Assembly: GCA_030248215.1 (NCBI GenBank)
Contig: JASANG010001350.1
Coordinates: 1 to 64,000 of the forward strand
Length of the DNA: 64,000 nucleotides
Direction: 5' to 3'
Source of the DNA: Enoplolaimus lenunculus
Taxonomy: Eukaryota; Nematoda; Enoplea; Enoplida; Thoracostomopsidae
This document shows, piece after piece, positions 42,401 to 54,400 of this stretch (position 1 is its first letter; each line of letters starts with the position of its first letter). The translations under genes were made by a program, and so were the position numbers. Below the pieces are notes generated by a model. That model was not told the DNA's origin. It saw nothing but the letters and a program-made list of their open reading frames with translations, and searched no databases.

Positions 42401-45400
42401 GCGAAGCGTCACACTATGATTTATCAACCCAAATTTTTGACCAAACGTCATCGTTTCCACAAAGCTTAAGGTCTTGAAATCTTGTTATAGATGTAAGCAT
42501 AAGTCTTTCAGTATTTAATAGTCCACCAGCATATTTGTCCTCCAGTGGTGTAGGCGTCTATTATTAAACATGGGTCGTTGACAATACCTTTCAATAATTA
42601 TAGCGGTGCTTTTGAACAAAAATGTTACTCTGAAGTTGGTCCATGTTACTTTAAGGGGCGTCCAGGTTTCTTGTAGGTCCATAAAAGTATAGGTTTAGAT
42701 TCTAGATTATATTTTTTGCTTAGGCTTAGGCTTAGGCTTTGGCTTAGGAACACATTTTTACAACGCTTAGGCTTAGGCTTAGGATAATCTAATGTTACGC
42801 CCCTTAAAGTAACATTGACCGCAAAGTTTTGTAGGCCGATGCAAAGGAGACAAACCCTTCCTTCCGAACATAAATTGTGGACGCAGTCCATCGAGAGAAC
42901 AATGTCCAGCTGGCTACGAATGTATTATTGATAAAAGGGACAGATTTGCTATTTGTTGTCCAAAAGGTAACATTGCAATGACCAGGGCCAGTCACACAGA
43001 GAGCCGAACTGCGTTCCTAAATGATAGGAATACAACTGATTTTTTCGAACCAGAAATGGAAATAATTAAAATTGTGGCCAATGTAAGGATGAGCGGAGGA
43101 ACGTTCTGTGGGGCCGGCATAGAGTAAAGCGTAAACTTTAGACTAATTTTTTTGCTGTGGTTTAGGCTTAGTTATAAGCTCATTCTTACGCTTAGGCATA
43201 GTTTAAACGAGAATAAAACGCTCTTAACGTCGTAAAAATTGTAAACGCGCCAATGCGCATGATGTATTTTTGGAACATTTTCAACAATAAATATTTTCGA
43301 TCCAAAGGACTTGCCTCGGGACTACAAAAGCCGGATTGTGTTATAGTTTAACTTTCAGTGCAACCATGGAGAGGTCGTCAGAAGCTCAAATATACTTAAA
43401 AATTGAAAATGTAATCTTTTTACGCAAACGCCGGCTAACATGTTGCGGGTGGCAAGCGCTACTGGTTCGTCTCGGCCTACGGACCCGGCGATGTTATGCT
43501 GTTTTGCTCTGCTTTTGACTGCATGTCTCTATATGCACCAAAAATCATTTTACTAAACGACGCTTTTGCCAAACTTTTAAATATGTTTTAAGGTGTCATT
43601 TGAACAACTTTCACATGAAATAAACGTCAAAAATAAATTTTAAAAAGTTTAAAAATTAAGTAAGTCAGAGAATCGGTATGGAACACAGACCAGTAAATAT
43701 TTCTTTGCGGTCATTCAAAAAATGTCTTAAATTTCACGAAAATGTTTTTTACTTTTTTATACTGAAAATACTGCTGTAGTGACCCGAAAAAGTGGTGCGA
43801 CTAATATTTGTTTTGCATCTCCAGATGGTACTGCACTGTTATTCGGTTACGGATTGTTATTTATTTTTAATTCATCCCATATTAACTGGACCCAATATCT
43901 TTCTGTTTACATTGTTTTCCTTGGGCAGAACTAAACTTGCTCTGAAGCAATTTGGTTGATTGCCGATCGGGACTTTTGTTGATTGGGACTCAAATTTGTT
44001 CCACCGTTTTACTATCCCTCCCCTCTTATTCGGGGTACTACGGTAATTCAAAGGACGCCTACCAAACATTTTGGTATTCATGAAACAGAAACAGCAGTAT
44101 ATACTTGTTTACTTAGTACTATCGAAACATTCTACGAGATGTCAATATACCTGGAATATAATGTGTGACCCAAAATTTGTAATAGGCCTAAGCTTAAACA
44201 TATACATGCTCACCCCACCCTCAGCACAATGGTAAGTTTAAGATGATAATCATTTGCATATATTTTTAATGTATTACCTTTGTTATATTCAGCGCTATCG
44301 GAGTATTGTAAAAGAAGATTGAAAATTTTGCGAATCATATTTTGGATCACTTTAGGCTTGCTATTAAGCTTAAAACTAAGCCCGTGTTATCAAATGTCTG
44401 TCGCCCTTAGTACCACTTGGTGATAGGTCTTGTAACTTTCGAAACAGAGAAAGGTGATGTTTGAAATTCAGCAAATTTACTGCATTAGATATACCCTACT
44501 TCTGTGCAAATTTTGAGATCTACAAATGCAGCAGTTCGTTAGTTTGAAAACCTACTACTAACTGGTGATTGGTGCTATATGCATTTGAGAATATGGGCCC
44601 TAAACAATATGGTAAGCTAAAAATAATGGCAATCGCGTCATTTTTTGCTAAGTTAACCTAATACCCGCTCAACGGGCCGGTAGCCAAGGGGGAACAGGGA
44701 GCGCTTAGCCCTTCTGGAAAAATTTTGGCCACACACTAGCAAATTTTTAACCTTGCTTGCCAGTCGAAAACTCGCATATGCCCCTCCTGAAAATTTTTTA
44801 GCCTCCCTGCCATGGTTACCTGGCTACGGGCGTGCCTTTCAAATATCGTTCACGAATAGGGACCCTTTTCATGTAAGGTAGACTTTTTTAGAGTGCCCCC
44901 CACCCACGCCACTTCCGAAACCCCCACCTGGATGTCGATATCTTGAAACAATTGGCAAAGATGGCTGTCCACAGTTTGAATTGATTTGTGGTAAGCAGGG
45001 GGGGGTGGACTTGCACTCAGTGTATCGGCCCTGGCATTTTGGTATTGAACTGGTTCACCACGGACGATTTACAAATATAATTACATAACCGAGAGTTTGT
45101 TTATTTTGTTGTGTCGCCCAAATGCCAACTGACAGACGAAAATGTTTGTAAAGGCGGAACTTCCGTCACTTTCGACTCCCTAATGCTGAAAATTTTTTTC
45201 AAATGTATAGAACAGGGTCGGTACAGTAGTATAAGCTTATTGCTGTATAAAGCGTTTGCCTAAGCAAAAATTAGTTTAAAGCTTAAGCTTTTACTCTATT
45301 TGCAGTCGCGCAGAAAAACGTTCCGCCTCTGATCTTTACATGAGCCAAAAATTTAAAAACACTTGAAATAATTGCCGCTAGAAAAATATTTTGTATTTCA

Positions 45401-48400
45401 GTTCACTGTCCGGATGGTACAAAGCCTGATTTCGGCCACTTTTGTGGCCGAGGTGTTCCTGACGCAAGGGATTGTCGGCCCGAATTTGAATGTGTTTTAG
45501 CTGATGGAAAACAATTTGGAACCTGTTGTCCAAAAGGTAACCACGTAAACATGAATTTTGGCAGTTTGCCATAATTGAACGTTTTGTATCAGAAATTAGG
45601 AAAATGTATAGATCAGGACCGTAACAGTGATTCACGAATATCCCAAAGCTTAAGCCTGTCTAAAGTCTAACTGTATGGATAAGTCTGTGTGTAAGCCTAA
45701 GCAAAAAATGGTCTAAAGCTTAAACTTTGCTTACACTATTACATTCCCACGGAAGCACGGCCCACATCAGATGTGTCCATAGGCCAAAATTAGCTATAAC
45801 TTGGGTCAATGTTAGTTTTAGCGCGGTGAAACAGCAGCCTAAGCATTTTCCTAAGCGTAAGCCTAAGCTTCAGCGCAGGAATAAGTCTATACTCAAAACG
45901 TAAGCCGATAGCAAATTTGTCACTTAAATGAAACAAATCCGAGCGAAACGATTATGCGTCGTTCACAATAATTTTGTCAACGGTGCCACAAAATGTGCTG
46001 TAGCCCAGGACTATCACGAGGACATTTTTAAAACGAGCTCGTGATAACCCTGGGCTAAGGCCCTAAAAGTAGCATGGGCCACTAAATATTATAGAGTGTC
46101 CGCCACCTCCGGGTCCGATTTCCCATCCGCCACCTGGTTGCCGGTACCTTATAACAACAGGCAAAGATGGATGCACTGAGTATGATTTGATTTGTGGTAA
46201 GTGATTTTAGTTTCTTTTGGCCCGGTGAAAAAAGAGAAGTTTTTATAATTTTAGAATACAATTTTAGTTTAAAATTTGGTCACAAGTGAAAAATTTCGCA
46301 ACTGCCAATTACATGTGTAATTTTTGTAGCAAAATGCAAAAAATATTCAAGATTTCAAGGGTGGTTACCTGGATGTAAACGGATAGTAAAAATAACTCAA
46401 ACAGATATTCTCAAAATAACAGAAACGGAATTCGAATATTGAAGTATAACATTTTGAAAGATTTGTTATTTTGCTGCCAATATAATTGAGGCATGCAAAT
46501 ATTTATCGGGCTTTCGAAAATTAAAACAAATAGCGGATGCATTGAAATTTTTCAAAATTTTGGATGAATTTCGTAAAATTTTTATTTCTTATAAAACAAT
46601 TGCAGCGTAACGAAAAATAACTGCAATGATTACAACTAATTGTGAGCATAAAAATAACAGAAATTCCGATATTTCTATGACGGAAACGGATACATATTTC
46701 TCTAATGGAAACGGATTCCGATTTTTAGCATAAATGGAAACGCATATCCAGTTACATCCCGGATCTCACGGTTTTAAAACCACAAAAGTATTCTCTACTT
46801 CTCTGAAAACATTGTCTATCGTAGGACCATATATATTTTATTGATATACTAAATATTTATTTATTAGGCATATCAAACGATGCCGCCTGTGCGGTATGAC
46901 ATATTGCGTCCTACTTAGAATAGATATAAAGATTTTCAGCCCTAGGGCTAATTAATATCGGCCCTAGGGCTGATATTTTAATATCGGCCCTATGGGTGAT
47001 ATTAATCTTATCAACCCACGGGCTGTTATTCAACTTATGGGCAATAAATATAATATCGGCCAAAAAGCACGGCCATAACATCCATATCGCCGGCGGGCGT
47101 TACATGCAACATTTGAACAACCTCGGTGTACTCATCTCTCGACGAAGCCTCGAGCTTTGTGCCCTAAGGCAGTTAAAACGCATTACTTAAAGAACCTCGG
47201 GCAGTTCCATACTCTCGACCTTTTGGCCTCAAGCAGTTGGAACAGCCCTCAGTGTCTTTAACTGACACTTTTTAACTGCCCTGGGGCCCTCGGTTGTGTA
47301 CAAACGTTGCATATAACTCCCTCGGGCAGTATAACAGTTATACATATAAAATATAACCATTTCAAACAGTCTATTCTTTAAAAAATTATTCAGCGATTAC
47401 GTAACGTTGTTACTAAAATCATATACGATTTTGACCTGTTTCAAGCTATTCACATATATCCTAAAATGTGATTATTTCAGTAAAATGTCCTGATGGAAGC
47501 AGACCGGAATTCGATCACTTTTGTGGACGTGGTGTACCGGAAGCAAGAGATTGTCGACCGGGATTCGAATGTGTTTTGGCTCAAGGCAGACAATTTGGAG
47601 CCTGCTGTCCAAGAAGTAAGCGTGTACCTTGAACAGTGGTGGTGGAAGCGACCCGCAAACTTACCAATTGAGGGGCGGGCGACTCTTAAAAGCCTCCGTC
47701 CTGGTAAACTAGAAAATTTTTCGCGGATCATGAAGTTATAGCGCTTTGAAACCATTTATTGGGGGCCCCCTCGGACCTGTTTGGAAGAGACCTCGACTAT
47801 CCTAACGCCGGCCATGAGCTTGAGTTTTTTGAGGCAATGTTTAGATTCGACACGCCAGTGTGGAAACAAAATTCAAATTTTTGATTGGAGTTTGATTCAA
47901 AACCAGTTCCAAGGATTCCGATATATTACAGTTCCACTTGGAACCTTGTTCGGCAGGCATACACAGGCCAATATGAACTGCGATTCTCGTTACAGCAAAA
48001 AAAAGAAATTTTATGTTTTAGGAAAAGTCAATGCTTAAATTATTTTCAACAGAATGAGTTAAAAGTTGTAGATTCTGTAGAAAATGGATTTGAGCAAAGC
48101 AGAGCGCTCCCATAATCAGCTCACCTTAATAGGGGGAGCCAAAATCCTTACGGGAGTTTGTGCCCCCTGACAATCCTCTGGCCACGGGACCGTGCAAACT
48201 TTTGTTCATTTCAAGCTCATCTTTGTTTTCGTCGCTTTACACTGCAGCTCAAACTCAGTTAGGGATTATGTGAATCAAGAATCAGCAGCAAAATATAAGT
48301 CGGATATTCGTTTCCGGTAAAAATCAGTGTCAGTTTCCGTTATAGAAATATGGTAAAAAATTTTGGATTTATCTGCTATTTTTTCAATTGTAGAAATTGT

Positions 48401-51400
48401 AACAGTAAAAATTGCATACCTCGTTATGATGGAAGAAAAACGCCCCATGTTTTATGGCTTTATAAGTAAAGTATTCCGCTTCCGTTTCCGTCATTTACTA
48501 TCAATTTACACCGTGCGAGATAGGATATTTGGCCAATGTTATGTTAAGGGGCGTAGCAGTAGATTAAGCGTATTCCTAGCCTAAGCCTAAGCGTTGCAAA
48601 AATGTGTTCCTAAGCCTAAGCCTAAGCCTAAGCCTAAGCCTTAGCCTAAACCTAAGCAAAAAAATGTAATCTAGAATCTAAACCTACTTTTTTATGGACC
48701 CATCAGAAATCTGGACGCCCCTTAAAGTAACATGGGAAAGATATTTAGCACTTTTTTCGTATTTATTTATTTAAAGCCAAATGTCGCTTTGGATTCGAAC
48801 CTGCGCCTGGCATAATTTGTGAACCCGGTCCACAAGAAGACCAGTGTCCTTCAGGATTCGAATGCGATCGAGATGTTAATTTCTGTTGTCCAGCACGTAT
48901 GTTTTTACGTTATACAGAGTTATAATATTTATGGATCAGCAGCACAATTAACCCTTTCTCACATTAATATTTTTTATTTCATCTGAGACCTAAGTTTAAG
49001 CTGGATTCGAACCTGGGACTATTAGGGCGTATTGTAGAGGTAAGATAAATTTCGCTATTTTCAACACTAAATATTGAAATGAAAGTTTAATTTGAATTTT
49101 TTGAATCGAATATTTTTATTTGAAAATGTTTCGGTTAACTTTTCACAAATTAACGACAGTAAATAAGATTTTTGAGATGTTTGTTGACACCAGCGGATCC
49201 TGAGGGATGGGAAAGGAGGGCGGGCATACGCCCCCATTAGAAAGTTTGTGTGATTAAATGATAATGTCCATACCTTACAATTTTATATTTTTTCGTAAAA
49301 AAATACAATTTTTGTGAATTTTTTTGTGGTAAAATAATAAGGTTCCTGTTTTACAATTTTTCCGTCAGAAAATTTTGCTTGATAAAATGATAAAAAGCCT
49401 ACCTTATAATTTTTGCGTTTCATATACATTTGCCAGTCCGCCCCCCTGTCAGAAATTTGTAGATCCGCGTCTGTTTGTTGATAATTGGTGTATAAGATGC
49501 AACGACGGTTTACTCTAGCACGCTGTAAAGGTGGTGTCGAGTCGCTTCCAAACGTCAATTGTGGTCTTAGCGGGGACAGACAAGATTGTCCCCCTGGTTA
49601 CGAATGCGTTGTTCATCCGACTGACGCGTTTGCAATTTGTTGCCCGAAAGGTACTGACTGTATTTCGCAAAAAATACCGAAGCTGGGAAGTAGCAATTCC
49701 GGAAATGTGCCTCATTTTGGCTTTGAAACAGTCCCATATTATGGAACACGCGTATAGGCTTAGGCTTAGGTTCCAGTGCATAGAATGGGGCCATAACAGT
49801 AGTACAATCATATTTCTAATTCGAAGCCTAAGCCTAATCGTATGCCTAAGCGTAAGAATAAGCTTACACATGAGCCTAAGCCTAAGCCTATGCAAAAAAA
49901 GTTGTCTAAAACTTATGCTTATTCTATAGCAGTCCCGCAGAAAACCATTCAGCCCTGATTTTTGCACGATCCGGCTTATGTAAAGACTTTAGCTTAATCA
50001 GGTCTTTTCCTAAATCTAAAGCCCGTGCCACTTTAACCCCGTTAGGATTATACCCAATTTTTCCAAAAGCTGTGCAATCCTAACCAGTTTACAATTTTCA
50101 CCAAGTTTCTAAAAATATGAGCCTGTTAAAATTGCTTTCTCCGGTTAAGAATAATGAAAGTAACCCCGTCAGAATCATTAAACTTTTTTCCCCAAAACTC
50201 TTAAGCTTCCCAAATTTCCTGCGCCACCCAAAACACACAATCCCTTGGTTTCCTTCACATGTCCACCTCCGTTTCAATCTTAAGTCTCCAATAACTACTA
50301 GTTGAAGCCAGGGTCTCCCTTAAGGTATGGTTTAGGATTTGGCTTTATATAGTTTGTTTTAGTTTTTAGATTGAAATATGATTGAGAGTGGCATAGCCGC
50401 CTACAGGATACATTGTTTTCTACACAGATTGTACCCAGTTACATACTCTTGTTGCAGTATCCAACATTCACTCTTGGTAATACCAAGAGTGTATATAATA
50501 GAGGAAGAATGTGACACTGTGCATACAACATGTATTAGCGTGATGTAGTATCACGCGGACCCTACTTTGTCTAACCCCACCCATTGATTGAGGGGGGTTG
50601 GATACAGCTTTGCATTAAATAAAATTGCGTATATAATACAATGAATCGCTTATGATTTTCAGATACGAACACGGTATATAAATATGGATGCACGCGTGTT
50701 CATTTGCTAGCAGCACATCAGTTTGTTGTGCAGTTTTATGATTGATTTCCCGTTTTGATGTGTTACATAGTCTAGTTGGTAGTAATGTTTGGAGACAAGT
50801 GGAAACATGTTTTCAATATGCACAAACTATGCGACGTTACTAAAAACAAACTGTTGCAGCTGTAGTTAAGACCCGCCTCAATCAAGGGTGAGGTAGCATC
50901 TATTAAGGTCCGCGTAACATTACGCAATATATGTGTATAGATGGAGAAGTGCCATACTCTCCATTATACACTCTTGGTAATACTAAGAGGGGATGATAAC
51001 TCTTGGACAAGAGTATGCAATGCACTTAGCTTAAATTTGCATAGTACAAAAAGTACCAGCGTGCGTTGCGTTTTTGTCCGATCCCCATATTGGGGGGGTC
51101 GAAGTCACGTTCATTACATGCAGATTTTCAGTCAAAGCTGTATTGTTTCCTTTAAAACATATACAGGGTAAGTTCTATGGCAGCTGTATATGAAGCAATT
51201 CATCGTTTCTTCTGATCCCCCCGTTCCTAGAATGGATGTTGGCTCAAAACGCAACACATTGAGTATATTCTTTCCTACACAGATTGTACCCAGTCGTAAA
51301 TGTCAGTCTAGGAAATAGCCGGGACTCAAGACCTTTTAACTATTAGCAGCTGGAAAAAACGGTTTATGGGTGGTTCCGAACTAACGACCTTTTGTGTGTC

Positions 51401-54400
51401 TCAGGCAGACGCTGTTACCACTGCGCCACGTAGCCCGCCTCTCCAACTACCTTTCTTGTCGAGTATATATGTCGACCGTATCCTGTCGGCAAGCATACTA
51501 CATACTCTGCATTGCATATATTGCATATACACACGGACAAGCATGTCTCACAAGCTTACATGCCCCAATTTTCAACAAGGTTGTCCCGTTACCGTCCACC
51601 CTATTTTTGACTGGATACACCGTGTCCAAGCGCGGCGATTTACCATTGTACTCACAGCGTAACCACCATGTCAGTCTGGAAAGAAACCGGGACTTAAGTC
51701 CTTTTGACCAAGAGTGGATGATCACTCTTTATAACAAGATTGTGCAACTGGGTACATTCTGTGTATTAAAGAATGTACCCAGCACGCGTTGCGTTTTTGG
51801 CCTCCCCCCTTTTGTTTAGGGGTTGGTCTGTATACAGTTTTATAAACGTTGCAAAACTATTGTGTTAATATTGTCATACACGCAGCGAACCTGGATACCA
51901 GGAGCAAATTGTACCCCCTTGTTTAAAGGGGGGTAGGTGTACTGAAGCATACTATGTTAATCTCTTGCTTAAACCCCCCTTGATTGAGGGGGGTCGAACA
52001 AAAATGCAACGCGTGCTGGTACATTTAGTACCACGCGCAGCCCAAGCAGTTGCACACTCTTCTTCAAGGTGGACATCATCCACTCTTGTTTTAACTAAGC
52101 AGTTAGAAAAGCAGGTTACGTGTGGCTTTCGAACGAGCGACCTCTGCATGCCACACAGACGCTATGACCACTGCGCCATACAACTACGATGATTATCAAC
52201 TATATATGTCGATCGTATGCTGCCGGCAAACATACTATATAATTTGCATTGCATATATATTGCATATATACACACGGACAAACATGTCTCACATGCTTAC
52301 AGCACAATCTTGTCTAAACCGGCCGTCTTTTATTCTCATTTTTGTTACAGAGTGTCCCCCACCTAGAGAACTTCCACCCCCTCCGCCTGGTTGTCGGTAC
52401 ATCAAAAAAATTGGAAAAGATGGGTGTCCAGAGTTTGAACTTGTGTGCCGTAAGTGATATATTTAAGTTTTATATTAAATATATAACCCATGAGTTATAC
52501 AAGGTAAATCTTCTGAGGTCATTTAACTCTGTGGTTACTACGGTCAAGTGTGCATGAAATTCGTTTGGTTAGTAATACATCCGAGGGCTCGTATACACTT
52601 TTCTGCCACATTTAAGGTTAATAGTTTATATTAAATTTTTGGGCGTACGCTTAGGCAAGAGTTTAGGCTTCTAAGCTGACACCTACACTATAAATTTCAG
52701 TGAGTAGATTTTAACTCAGAATGAGTTTATTCACCCAGCCTGAGTTAGGACTATCAGAACTCAGAATTTTGAGTTGTTTCAATTCATTCTGAGTTAATTA
52801 ACCAACCCACCCAGAGTCAACTCAACTCAGATTGAGAATCACATCAACTCAGAGTGAGTTAACGTTTACTGGTATTAATTCAGAAATAACCAACTCGCTA
52901 GCTGAACTGATTAATCAACTCGTTTGAATTTACAGTGTAATGCCTACACGTAACTATATTGAAGAGTCAATTAGACCGAGTAATTTGCAAATTTTTTGGG
53001 GAAAAATCGATCTCGGCTCGGTTTGACGAGTCTTTTTTAATTAAACCAACACTGTTGATTTTGACAGGGAAATTAGTAAAAAATGAGAGAAAACAAATTC
53101 GTTTGCAAGCCTTCTGCAGTATCCATTGGCGTAGCCAGGGTATTCGTTTGGGGGGCACATAAATACATGGACGCCAATCTATTCTCTAGCGTGGGGGGTC
53201 AGTTCAGTAATTTAGACATGTTCACACGTTTCAAGAAACGATGGTTGATCGAGCTGCAATCTGTTAACGCGAACGATAAATACAAATCCATTAAACATCA
53301 TGGTCTGTGTATAGAACAGGGGCTTCCAGTTTTGCAAGGTGTACAACTTATGACCAGGAGTGCAGCGCGGCCACTCCTGTATGACCGCTAGGAACTCCGC
53401 TGGTTTGGTAGGAAAAATCAGAAGCATAAGTTTGGCTTGAAAACCTGGAAAAGTGGAAAATTCATAAGCCTTGGGAATATTAAGGCGTCTGAATTTTTCA
53501 CTTTACCTGTTTTCCCAGCCAAAATTATGCTAGTGATTTTGCCTACCAAACCAGCGGAAATTCTAGCAGCCATACAGCAGTGACTGCGCTGCACTTCTAG
53601 TCATAAGGGTTCAACCTTGGAAAAAGGATGCCCCTGTGCTATATATACATTGGCTAACATGATTATAGCTTAAAAGAAAAAAGTATACTAAGTGCCTGCA
53701 TTTTGCTAAATTTTGATTTACATTGACAGAAATTTCCAAGTACAGATTTGATTTTTCATATGCTTATACGCAGTCTATAGACATGTGTAAAGTAGCTACG
53801 TGAGCTGTCATGTACCGGTTTCGAGCAATGAACCTGTATGACGTATTGAGTACTAAAAAAGTCGGTCAAGTTTTTGTCTTTCAAACGTGAGTGGGTTAAA
53901 AACGCCGTGCCAAATTTTATACTCAAAAAGTGATGGGAGGATTGGCGCCCATACACAAATACTTTAAATATACAGTGTGTTAATCGTACAAATATAGTTA
54001 CTGCAAACACAACAACGCGTGAGAAAAAATTATTGGTACTCAGAACACTAAAGCAAAGTCGGTTCTGAATAAATAAGCAAAAGCAACAACAACTACGGAG
54101 CAGGAATGAAACGCACAGGAGATCGTAGTTTCAATGATTTAAAAATGACATATGTCCAAAATATATTGGAAGGGACATGGCCCTCTTGGCCCCCCCTTGG
54201 CTACGCCCCAGGCACTGTCTTTTGTTCAATCGTGTTTTAAGTAAAGCTAAAACGACCACGCTACTTAATAAGTGCAACCAATTACTAGTCTTAAATTTTA
54301 GAGCATGTTAATTTGCTTTGTCTTAGGCTTAAATTTACGCTTTTTGAACGTTTAGTAGACTGAGGCTCAGGAATATGCTTAATCTACTGTTATGGCGCTA

